Source: Myxococcales bacterium (GTDB lineage: Bacteria > Myxococcota_C > UBA6777). From it: a DNA stretch of 7,016 nucleotides. How positions within the stretch are numbered: position 1 is the stretch's first letter; each line of letters opens with the position of its first letter. A program made the translations under genes and the position numbers. Below are positions 1 to 4,960 of this stretch, piece after piece. The DNA lies in assembly GCA_027005175.1 (NCBI GenBank), contig JALTMC010000165.1, positions 1-7,016 on the forward strand, written 5' to 3'. The notes below the pieces were generated by a model. That model ran no database searches and was not told the origin of the DNA. It was given only the letters and a program-made list of their open reading frames with translations.

Positions 1-146
1 CCCTGAGAAGAATTCGTTGGTTGAGAATCCCCTCCCCACCCCATATAGAGACCCAGTGACCAAAAAACCAAAGCCAGAGTCAAAGCTTTCCAATTTCTTA
101 TAAGCCAACGCTTCCACCAAGGCTGTATTGATTGTTCCATTGTCAT
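1..146 (-). CDS. N-terminus of a membrane-anchored protein, cut by the window edge; possibly an efflux periplasmic adaptor
   Basis: An open frame runs on the minus strand from ATG at 146-144 to the window edge and gives 48 complete codons. A strong Shine-Dalgarno sequence, AAAAGGA at 160-154, lies 7 bases upstream of the ATG, and an in-frame second ATG follows at 140-138. The peptide starts MTMEQSIQPWWKRWLIRNWK, followed by one hydrophobic helix (about residues 21-39, ALTLALVFWSLGLYMGWGG) and then a polar Gln/Thr/Asn/Ser stretch. A basic, Trp-rich N-terminus, a single TM helix and a flexible linker are typical of inner-membrane-anchored periplasmic proteins. RND or heavy-metal efflux adaptor subunits of the CusB type are one candidate, and the metal-associated small proteins on the other strand fit that. 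No family-specific motif is visible in the part present, so the function is unassigned. I am fairly sure that it is a real gene start. Confidence 0.6.
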   Translation of the reverse strand, partial: MTMEQSIQPWWKRWLIRNWKALTLALVFWSLGLYMGWGGDSQPTNSSQ

Positions 147-153
147 AAAGTTA

Positions 154-160
154 TCCTTTT
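154..160 (-). promoter_or_regulatory. Ribosome binding site for the left-edge gene
   Basis: AAAAGGA on the minus strand, 7 bases upstream of the ATG at 146-144. It matches the core of the anti-Shine-Dalgarno complement and is the main reason for calling that start. Confidence 0.55.
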
Positions 161-221
161 GCATAATCCCAGAAAAAGAAAGTAATACATCATACCCTCT
201 CCCAGCAAAAATCAGGCCAAT

Positions 222-421
222 CTACAAAGAGAGAGCAAATGCACGCTCAATCTGCGTTTCAACAAACTCTTCCTTCCAATCAACCCACCCAAAAAAGAAG
301 AATTTACCATAAGCACCAGCATCAAGAAAGGGATATTCACCGAATTCGCACCGAAAGACCAGGGTTTTTTGAAAAATCTATCATATACTGAAAAAAAGAA
401 TAGATGAAGGATCACAGACAT
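222..421 (-). pseudogene. Possible frameshifted small ORF or gene remnant, unknown function
   Basis: On the minus strand an ATG at 421-419 opens a short frame beginning MSVILHLFFFSVYDRFFKKP. Around the A6 tract at 370-365 (T-run on the plus strand) a second frame looks more protein-like. It reads TLVFRCEFGEYPFLDAGAYG from about 365, continues with an aromatic stretch and a Glu-rich stretch, and stops at TAG 224-222. One extra A in the tract would join the two frames into a protein of about 68 residues. The downstream frame cannot start on its own within the window because TGA-TAG (383-378) lies just before it and no ATG follows. The case rests only on amino-acid composition and the homopolymer, and no family is recognised. 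It may be chance. Confidence 0.18.
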
Positions 422-623
422 GAGAATACATGATGAAATAGAGAGACAAGCCTATGCACCAAGAGCGGCTTTCTCACTTTTGAGAAGAGAGAGAAAACGA
501 CTTGTCAATTCTGAGAATACTTCCTTCGGAAGAAGTCCCCAGCACCCGAAACGATCGAGACCCGATTCGCCCTCCAAGGGATAGCTACTGAATATATCAG
601 CAAAAGTCGATACATATGAGTTC

Positions 624-726
624 CCGACACAATATGTTATCAAGCTATCCATCATTTATGTCACGACATCTGCCCTCTTGTTGAAAGAGGGTACATCAAT
701 CCCGATATTATGTGATGTCGGAGGTT
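624..726. repeat. Imperfect direct repeat, copy 1 (carries a hairpin insertion)
   Basis: Bases 624-666 match 746-788 with a single mismatch in 43 positions (G636 against C758), an offset of 122. The similarity continues from TTGAAAG at 681 (second copy from 789) through the shared CATCAATCCCGAT to GGAGGTT at 726, at about 80 percent identity by eye. Copy 1 carries 14 extra bases (667-680) between the two halves. They help form a nested fold: CCCTCTT 673-679 pairs with AAGAGGG 685-691 around a 5-base loop, and CGACATC 664-670 pairs with GATGTCG 714-720. The insertion is not a multiple of three, and the mismatch would change an amino acid in the minus-strand frame, so this is unlikely to be conserved coding sequence. 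Confidence 0.75.
664..720. other. Nested hairpin within repeat copy 1
   Basis: Outer stem CGACATC (664-670) with GATGTCG (714-720), 7 perfect pairs. Inner stem CCCTCTT (673-679) with AAGAGGG (685-691), 7 perfect pairs and loop GTTGA. No T-tract follows on the plus strand, so it does not look like a standard terminator. It could be a structured leader or a DNA-level palindrome, and the second repeat copy does not preserve it. Confidence 0.4.
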
Positions 727-745
727 AGACTCAAAAAGAACCCCA

Positions 746-833
746 CCGACACAATATCTTATCAAGCTATCCATCATTTATGTCACGATTGAAAGGGGAT
801 GCATCAATCCCGATGTTATGTAACGTTGGAGTT
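746..833. repeat. Imperfect direct repeat, copy 2
   Basis: Second copy of the 624-726 element. It begins at CCGACACAATATCTTATC and ends near GGAGTT at 833, about 105 bases upstream of the first gene of the plus-strand cassette. It lacks the 14-base insertion of copy 1 and so loses that hairpin. Instead GGGAT (796-800) and ATCCC (807-811) can pair around a short loop. The upstream half is nearly identical between copies and the downstream half has diverged, which suggests either selection on the upstream half or partial gene conversion. The role is unknown; a duplicated regulator-binding region is one option. Confidence 0.75.
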
Positions 834-922
834 CGATGGACTTCACAACAGAAAAACTTCAAACAACTTCCGGCATATATCTTGCTATGGGGGAGGGCTC
901 TATCTTCCTCCACAACAACAAG

Positions 923-930
923 AGAAAGGA
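923..930 (+). promoter_or_regulatory. Ribosome binding site that sets the start of the SHOCT-domain gene
   Basis: AGAAAGGA ends 7 bases before ATG 938-940. It favours this start over the in-frame ATG at 836, whose extra 34 codons encode a stretch with no resemblance to the family. Confidence 0.55.
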
Positions 931-937
931 GTTCGTC

Positions 938-1165
938 ATGTGGCATGCAGGCAATCACTATTGGGGAATGCACCTCTTCTGGTGGCTCTTTTGGATCATC
1001 ATCTGTGCAGCATTTATCAGTTTTATTTTCACTTCGGATCGAGAAAGCGAAAACCCGCGAAGTGGCAAGAACAAGGCTTTGGACATCCTGCAACAAAAAT
1101 ATGCTTCAGGAGAGATCACCACGGAAGAGTATCGTGAGCGAAAGAAAATTTTAGAAGAAGGATAG
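938..1165 (+). CDS. Small one-TM protein with C-terminal SHOCT domain
   Basis: A 75-residue protein. The N-terminus is short and rich in Trp and His (MWHAGNHYWGMHLFWWLFWI; His 3, 7 and 12). One TM helix (about 12-32) follows, then a polar linker and a C-terminal SHOCT domain (about 46-73) with the characteristic pattern ALDILQQKYASGEITTEEY followed by basic residues and a final Leu-Glu-Glu. SHOCT is a short oligomerisation-type domain usually found at the ends of small membrane proteins; a Trp/His-rich head, one TM and SHOCT is a common arrangement, often next to copper or heavy-metal genes. The start at 938 is chosen for its ribosome site and because the family begins with this Met-Trp pattern. 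It is the first gene of a three-gene cassette, 10 bases ahead of the next. The exact function of the family is unknown; a role in metal stress is inferred from company it usually keeps. Confidence 0.88.
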   Translation: MWHAGNHYWGMHLFWWLFWIIICAAFISFIFTSDRESENPRSGKNKALDILQQKYASGEITTEEYRERKKILEEG

Positions 1166-1175
1166 GAGCCATACA

Positions 1176-1379
1176 ATGAACCGTCACTTTCTTTGGATGC
1201 TCATTGGTTGTACTTTGCCACTTCTACTCATCTTCCTTCTACCCGTCTTTGGCATTCGTAGCCAAGAAACACTGGTTGTGTTTATTATACTTATGTTCGC
1301 ATGTCATTTAATGATGCTTGGCGGGCACAACCACAACCACAGTCACAGTTCGAAAGGAAAAAAGCATGAGTCACATTAA
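1176..1379 (+). CDS. DUF2933-like small membrane protein with His-rich tail
   Basis: A 67-residue protein with a GGAG-type ribosome site (around 1164-1168) overlapping the stop of the upstream gene. Two hydrophobic helices (about 7-26 and 32-49) are joined by a short FGIRSQET loop. The second helix contains His44 and ends in MMLGG. The tail HNHNHSHSSKGKKHESH holds six His in 17 residues (51, 53, 55, 57, 64, 67) and looks able to bind metal such as copper, zinc or nickel. Size, two-helix layout and the HLMM segment resemble DUF2933, a family often carried with SHOCT and DUF5676 proteins around heavy-metal transporters. The family has no established biochemical role, so metal binding is inferred from the tail. 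The last 14 bases overlap the next gene, which points to translational coupling. Confidence 0.8.
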   Translation: MNRHFLWMLIGCTLPLLLIFLLPVFGIRSQETLVVFIILMFACHLMMLGGHNHNHSHSSKGKKHESH

Positions 1380-1650
1380 CGTTAAGAAGCTTGGGCTGGC
1401 TTTCGGGATCACAGGAGCCATTCTCTACATTGGATGTGTCCTTGTGATGTCAACAGTCAACAAACAAACTGCGATTTTCTTTTTCAATAGTCTGCTTCAT
1501 GGAGTTGATGTCACCTCTATCCTTCGAGTGAAGATGTCGTGGTGGGAGATGATTTTAGGAATCATCGAGATATTTATTCTTAGTTGGCTTACTGGCGCAA
1601 GCATAGCCGCCTTCTACAACCTAGGAGGAAGTTCTCACACCGCCTCCTAA
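1366..1650 (+). CDS. DUF5676-like two-TM membrane protein
   Basis: A 94-residue protein. The start at ATG 1366 is preferred over an in-frame ATG at 1318 because AAAGGA (1353-1358) sits 7 bases upstream and the family starts with this kind of sequence (MSHINVKKLGLAFGIT, close to the usual Lys-Leu-Asn-Val-Lys-x-Leu-Gly-Leu-Ala pattern). Two TM helices lie at about 10-30 and 61-83, and the second ends in the typical Ala-x-x-Tyr-Asn signature (AAFYNLGG, 81-88). The gene overlaps the end of the DUF2933-like gene by 14 bases, and its ribosome site lies inside the His-tail codons. No catalytic motif is visible. With its two partners it probably forms a small inner-membrane assembly linked to metal handling, but this is contextual only. 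Confidence 0.82.
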   Translation: MSHINVKKLGLAFGITGAILYIGCVLVMSTVNKQTAIFFFNSLLHGVDVTSILRVKMSWWEMILGIIEIFILSWLTGASIAAFYNLGGSSHTAS

Positions 1651-1750
1651 CACGACTTGGCACTCCTGGTGTTGGTTAAGAAGCCCGTAACCAGAGTTTC
1701 ATCTTCCACATCGAATCCTATCCACCATCAACGCTTGTAGCCATTATAGG

Positions 1751-1779
1751 CGAAGAGGCTCTTTGTGAGAGCCTCTTCG
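1751..1779. terminator. Perfect 12-bp hairpin after the small-protein cassette
   Basis: CGAAGAGGCTCT (1751-1762) pairs perfectly with AGAGCCTCTTCG (1768-1779) around loop TTGTG. It lies about 100 bases past the DUF5676-like stop and is strong enough to stop transcription. It is followed on the plus strand by AAAACAAAG and not by a T-run, and there is no T-run on the other strand either. It could be an atypical terminator, an RNA-stabilising 3' end or a palindromic binding site. The remaining 1651-1932 gap shows no other gene. Confidence 0.4.
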
Positions 1780-1932
1780 AAAACAAAGAGCTCTGAAAAA
1801 CAACACTCCATGCTATGTTCCAACCGAAAGAGTCAACGACCCCTGCCCCATCCGTCCTTCGTCCTGTAAATTTTGCTGGACCCACGATCGGGAAGGGGTT
1901 TCCACGCCCACAACACAAGAGGTTTTTTTCTG

Positions 1933-2733
1933 ATGAACAACTTACCCGGAACCAGGAAAGTGATGGGTCTACATATACTTGCAGGCATACTCTTTGGAGT
2001 ATTAATCCTGCATCCACTTACCATGGTGATCTATTGGTTTGAGTTTCATCCAAGCTCTGTGCTCCACAACAGCCTCTGGACTTTTGTATCCTCTCGTATG
2101 TTGATGGCTTTCCACCCAAAGATGCTGCCCATGACAGGAATGTTTGCGTTGCTAGGGGCACTTCCTGGTTTAGGCTCAGGTCTCTATTACAAAGTCATTC
2201 TTTCGCAACAAAAACAAGTCACGCAATTAGAACAAGAGCTGAACCGTACTCTCGCTTCGTTGATAGAAGCAGGCGAAGGACCCAACGTTGAATTTAAATC
2301 GTCGATGCGATGGGACTACCGTCAAAGTAAGAAAAACAAAGCTCTTGAGATGGTCATCATAAAGACCATCGCTGGATTTCTCAACAACAGCGGTGGGAGC
2401 TTGCTCATTGGAGTGGATGACACGGGAGCCATTCTTGGCTTAGAACTCGACTTTTCAACGTTAAAGCGAAAAGATGCAGATGGATTTGAACAGATGCTCA
2501 TGGGAATGATACGAGAGCGACTTGGAGGAGATTCGTGTACATTAATCCATGTTCTATTTCACTCCATCAACAACAAAGATGTTTGCCGAGTGTTAGTGGA
2601 GCCGTCACCCACTCCTGTTTATCTCAAGCAAGGAAGTTCATCCCATTATTATGTGCGGACAGGAAGTTCGACCCGAGAATTAGACGTTCCAGAAGCCCTC
2701 GCTCATATCAAACGACGAGGCATCCTCGATTGA
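1933..2733 (+). CDS. Two-TM protein with coiled coil and C-terminal AlbA_2 (Schlafen-type) domain
   Basis: A 266-residue protein. ATG 1933 is chosen because AAGAGG (1917-1922) lies about 10 bases upstream; a TTG at 1873 would add 20 unlikely residues. Two TM helices (about 11-35 and 64-90) flank a short loop and are followed by a Gln/Glu-rich predicted coiled coil (about 91-112). An AlbA_2 domain then runs from about 114 to 255. Its signatures are GPNVEFKSS (117-124), the AGFLNNSGGSLLIGVDDTG block (147-165) with GLEL after it, and HYYVRTGSST near 238-247. AlbA_2 is the putative nucleic-acid-binding or Schlafen-like fold common in bacterial regulators. Here it would face the cytoplasm, tethered to the membrane. 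The protein ends right after the domain, without the ATPase-like or winged-helix region many relatives carry. No catalytic assignment is possible. It stands alone between two intergenic hairpins and is convergent with the cytochrome operon. Confidence 0.85.
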   Translation: MNNLPGTRKVMGLHILAGILFGVLILHPLTMVIYWFEFHPSSVLHNSLWTFVSSRMLMAFHPKMLPMTGMFALLGALPGLGSGLYYKVILSQQKQVTQLEQELNRTLASLIEAGEGPNVEFKSSMRWDYRQSKKNKALEMVIIKTIAGFLNNSGGSLLIGVDDTGAILGLELDFSTLKRKDADGFEQMLMGMIRERLGGDSCTLIHVLFHSINNKDVCRVLVEPSPTPVYLKQGSSSHYYVRTGSSTRELDVPEALAHIKRRGILD

Positions 2734-2760
2734 AAAGAAAGAAACGATGAGGCATCCTCG
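2713..2760. repeat. Short direct duplication across the end of the AlbA_2 gene
   Basis: CGACGAGGCATCCTCG (2713-2728) is repeated as CGATGAGGCATCCTCG (2745-2760), 15 of 16 identical at an offset of 32. Each copy contains a small palindrome (GAGG-CAT-CCTC). The first copy encodes the last residues of the gene and the second is intergenic, which looks like a small local duplication of the 3' end. Confidence 0.5.
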
Positions 2761-2811
2761 TTCTCCTATCACTCTGTTCCCGCTCAAAAAAAGAGGCGTG
2801 AAGCAATGCAA

Positions 2812-2855
2812 GATAGGCCAAGGTATTTCAATTTTATGAAATATCTTGACCTATC
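2812..2855. terminator. Long inverted repeat between convergent genes, likely bidirectional terminator
   Basis: Arm 2812-2829 (GATAGGCCAAGGTATTTC) pairs with arm 2838-2855 (GAAATATCTTGACCTATC) over 18 positions with two imperfect pairs, around an 8-base loop. One imperfect position is a G-U wobble on each strand. It sits midway between the convergent stops at 2733 (plus) and 2910 (minus), as expected for a shared terminator. No immediate T-run follows on either side. On the minus strand a T7 run (plus-strand A7, 2786-2792) lies about 20 bases beyond the stem. The rest of 2734-2909 shows no gene. Confidence 0.5.
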
Positions 2856-2909
2856 ATTTGGGTATCATCTCAAAAATCCCCTGGCACATGTTCAACGACG
2901 AGAAGCACC

Positions 2910-3587
2910 CTACGCAGTTTTTCTCCTTGCGAAAAAAAACAAACCAAGAAGAGCACCGAACTCAAGGAAGATAAGACTATAAAGAGCCCATGGCCCCGCT
3001 GTTTTACCTTTGCCTCCGTTCTTCATTTTGGAGTGTCCCAAAGAAACAACCTTCTCTACGGTTGCTTGCTTCTTTGCTTGTTTGGTTTGCTTCTTTGCTT
3101 GTTTGGTTTGCTTCTTTGCTTGTTTCTTCACGGGCTTTTTGCTCGATGATGGGCTCTTTCGTACAGGGTTTGCTTTTGGTTTCTTTTTACCTTTTTTGGA
3201 AAAAGACTGAAGATAAAAAGCCAGCCGCTCTATGGTAGACTTCGAGAGAGTATACTTCCAAGGAGGACAATAACTTGTCTTGCGATGGAAGCTTGATCCA
3301 TGACTGATCGCCTCAACAAAATATTGCTTCTTTTTTTGTTGAGCCAGTTTTCGTAAATTCGTTGGCTTTGGAGAGAGTTCTTCCACCCAAAGTCGCCCTC
3401 GACCCTGTGCATTCCCTCCATGACAATGGGCACAGTAGTGCCGGTATACACCTTGAGGATGAGAGAGACTGGCAGCAACTTGTTGTTGACGGCGGTTAAA
3501 TACTTCTTGTCCCAATGCAGGTGAGCTATGACCCCACCAACAGGACAAGACAAACAGAATGGACAGTCGTAGTGTGTGGCGACTCAT
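2910..3587 (-). CDS. Monoheme cytochrome c with Lys-rich linker and C-terminal TM anchor; Cys at the expected axial Met
   Basis: A 225-residue exported haem protein, last gene of the cytochrome operon. The start is taken at ATG 3587-3585, with GGTGA (3597-3593) about 5 bases upstream; a GTG at 3596, overlapping the upstream stop as GTGA, is the alternative and adds three residues. A signal peptide (about 1-26, ending PALG) is followed by the haem c site CAHCH (52-56) with a GGNAQGRG loop. It aligns clearly with the first cytochrome domain of the diheme protein in the same operon. At the position of that protein's axial Met (SMPPW) this one has YCPPW, so Cys107 (TGT, 3269-3267) replaces Met. 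His/Cys ligation is therefore possible. Residues about 130-175 are a Lys/Gln/Ala/Ser-rich linker with a 7-residue repeat, and a TM helix (about 200-220) ends in a basic tail. It probably acts as a tethered electron carrier on the outer face of the inner membrane. Confidence 0.87.
   Translation of the reverse strand: MSRHTLRLSILFVLSCWWGHSSPALGQEVFNRRQQQVAASLSHPQGVYRHYCAHCHGGNAQGRGRLWVEELSPKPTNLRKLAQQKKKQYFVEAISHGSSFHRKTSYCPPWKYTLSKSTIERLAFYLQSFSKKGKKKPKANPVRKSPSSSKKPVKKQAKKQTKQAKKQTKQAKKQATVEKVVSLGHSKMKNGGKGKTAGPWALYSLIFLEFGALLGLFFFARRKTA
3068..3125 (-). repeat. 21-bp in-frame tandem repeat encoding a Lys/Gln linker
   Basis: A 21-base unit (plus strand starts GCTTCTTTGCTTGTTTGG) occurs at 3068-3088 and 3089-3109, with a partial third copy from 3110 to about 3125. 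It encodes repeats of a seven-residue Lys-Gln-Ala/Thr unit in the linker of the monoheme cytochrome (residues about 154-175). The unit is an exact multiple of three and the copies are near identical, so the linker length can change by slippage without breaking the frame. Confidence 0.8.
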
Positions 3588-3591
3588 GAGA

Positions 3592-3597
3592 CTCACC
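3592..3597 (-). promoter_or_regulatory. Ribosome site overlapping the upstream stop, decides the monoheme cytochrome start
   Basis: GGTGAG on the minus strand overlaps the TGA stop (3595-3593) of the tetraheme gene and lies 4-5 bases before ATG 3587. It matches the GGTGA part of the full anti-Shine-Dalgarno complement. The same bases contain the competing GTG start at 3596. Confidence 0.4.
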
Positions 3598-4960
3598 GTT
3601 TCTTTCGTTTCGTAGAAAGGTAGGCTGCCAAAACTCTAGCCTCCTTCTTTGTCAAGTGATAATTCGGCTCAGGAGAGTGTGGGTGAATCGCATGAGGGTT
3701 TCGTAAATGATACCAGATATAGCCTGCATGCAGTCGATCGCCAACAGTCTGTAACCCCGGTCCAACAGCACCTCCCGCACCTTCCCCCACATTGTGACAA
3801 GCAAGGCAACCTTTGGCATAAAAGAGCTTGCGTCCCTGCTTCACTTCTTGAGATGTGATCGCTCCACCAGGTATCTTCTGGGGGATCTTTGTGCTGCGGT
3901 ACAACAGAGACAAAGAGCGAGCAAGAGTTTGAGCTTCCACCTTGCTCATAAGCAGATCGGGCATTTGTTGCGACAACGGACGCAGCATATCTATTTTATG
4001 AAGGAATGTAGCGATCCACTTACCCTTGAGGCGGCTCCCAACTGTTGCCAAGTCAGGGGCATAGGTTCCACCTTGTTTGCCATAAGGATGGCAAGTCAAA
4101 CAACGCATATCTCGAATGAGATAGTTAAAAGAGCCTTTCTTATGTTGAAAGGTTCGCTTTACTCGTGGAAGAACCCGTGTTAGCCCCTGAATCTCATGAC
4201 AGGTCACACACCTTGCCCGCTCAAGCAGAAGTTTTCCATAAGAGATCAATTTCGGTGAACTCCATGCCGTTTTTGAAAGATTTTTTGGAGGCTTAAGGGT
4301 GCGCTTCGAACTAAAAGGCTCACCTCGCAAAAGATACTCAACAAGACCTCGAAGCTCTTTTTCCGTTAAGCGAAAGCGAGGCATTAGACTTTCGGGATAG
4401 TAATTCTTGGGGTCTTTGAGCCAAGAATACAACCAGCGACGCTTAACCTTGCTTCCAACCTGACTGAGATTCCGACCACCAACACGAAGATCGACATACC
4501 CTCCAATGGTTGTGTTACGTGGACCATTCACAGAATGACAGATCGTACAACGTGCCTTACCCCAAATATTTTTCCCAAGTTGCATGAGCTTCTCTAGGGC
4601 ATCAGCCTCAGGGTCCGTCATATCGTCTTCTTTCTTACTGACCCATGCTGGCCACGAAAGGGCCTTGCCTTTTTTTCCGGCAATACTTTTAAAATAGGCC
4701 ATCATCGCGATGACTTCTGAATCAGAAAATAAGAACTTTGGCATCACAGCCATAGCATGATGTCGAGGTTGTTTGAGCTTCCCAAAGAGCCATCCACGAT
4801 TCACTTTGTTCATGATATGAGTCAAAGGAGGACCGTTTTTTGCACGCTGGTAAGGATCAAATGGACGCTCTTTTTTCAGAGGGCCAGAGGTGGCGATATT
4901 GACTATCCCTACAGCCAAAACAATCGAAAGACTCCAGCGTACTATGGATTTGAATTTCAT
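3593..4960 (-). CDS. Exported tetraheme cytochrome c with a haem-less N-terminal half-domain
   Basis: A 455-residue protein. The start is ATG 4960-4958, overlapping the upstream TGA as ATGA, with GAGAGG about 6-10 bases upstream; an earlier in-frame ATG at 4981 lacks this support. A signal peptide covers about residues 1-26. Four haem c sites follow: CTICH 138-142, CVTCH 251-255, CLTCH 287-291 and CLACH 385-389. Domains repeat the pattern G-x-x-L-x-x-V-G, then a Trp/Leu helix, then MP, then an LT-x-x-E helix. Met193 (LMPRF) and Met333 (QMPDL) are the likely axial ligands for the haems at 138 and 287. The last domain has Glu431 (SPEPNY) where Met is expected. Residues about 44-95 match the Met half of such a domain (Met73, VMPKF) but have no CXXCH. 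The haem at 251 has no Met half of its own; His273 is a possible ligand. A periplasmic electron-transfer role is nearly certain, but partners are unknown. Confidence 0.9.
   Translation of the reverse strand: MKFKSIVRWSLSIVLAVGIVNIATSGPLKKERPFDPYQRAKNGPPLTHIMNKVNRGWLFGKLKQPRHHAMAVMPKFLFSDSEVIAMMAYFKSIAGKKGKALSWPAWVSKKEDDMTDPEADALEKLMQLGKNIWGKARCTICHSVNGPRNTTIGGYVDLRVGGRNLSQVGSKVKRRWLYSWLKDPKNYYPESLMPRFRLTEKELRGLVEYLLRGEPFSSKRTLKPPKNLSKTAWSSPKLISYGKLLLERARCVTCHEIQGLTRVLPRVKRTFQHKKGSFNYLIRDMRCLTCHPYGKQGGTYAPDLATVGSRLKGKWIATFLHKIDMLRPLSQQMPDLLMSKVEAQTLARSLSLLYRSTKIPQKIPGGAITSQEVKQGRKLFYAKGCLACHNVGEGAGGAVGPGLQTVGDRLHAGYIWYHLRNPHAIHPHSPEPNYHLTKKEARVLAAYLSTKRKKR

Larger units (their letters stand above)
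161..937. other. Long intergenic region with no confident gene
   Basis: Nearly 780 bases lie between the divergent left-edge gene (minus strand) and the plus-strand small-protein cassette. I see no tRNA, rRNA, transposase or convincing intact gene. The region is A/T-rich on its left side. Two minus-strand open frames (421-212 and 655-452, under 70 codons each) lack a good ribosome site and show no family features; the second starts inside the repeat described separately. A minus-strand TTGACA at 508-503 has no matching -10 element. The region must hold the promoters of both flanking transcripts, but I could not place either one with confidence. Its recognisable content is the duplicated element at 624-833 and a possible ORF remnant at 222-421. 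Confidence 0.55.

Noticed and set aside
503-508. Minus-strand TTGACA as a -35 promoter element for the left-edge gene
   Set aside because: No acceptable -10 hexamer lies at 16-18 bases, and the site is over 350 bases from the start codon.
420-584. 54-codon plus-strand open frame starting at ATG 420
   Set aside because: Arg/Ser/Pro-rich shadow-like sequence with no ribosome site and no family features.
452-655. 67-codon minus-strand open frame starting in repeat copy 1
   Set aside because: There is no ribosome site. The start lies in the repeat, and the equivalent frame in copy 2 reads into a different sequence and stops after 38 codons. No recognisable features.
836-937. 34-codon N-terminal extension of the SHOCT gene
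   Set aside because: The extension has no family resemblance, while ATG 938 has a well-spaced ribosome site and the usual Met-Trp start.
767-1154. Overlapping open frames of over 100 codons on both strands around the SHOCT gene
   Set aside because: They are shadows of the SHOCT-domain gene and its upstream region, with no family resemblance. The frame with the TM helix and SHOCT signature is the real one.
1815-2042. Open frames on both strands between the cassette and the AlbA_2 gene
   Set aside because: They overlap the AlbA_2 gene start in other frames, are low in hydrophobic or domain features, and have no ribosome sites.
3068-3130. Tandem repeats considered as a CRISPR-like array
   Set aside because: The units are 21 bases, contiguous without spacers, and in frame within the monoheme cytochrome linker.
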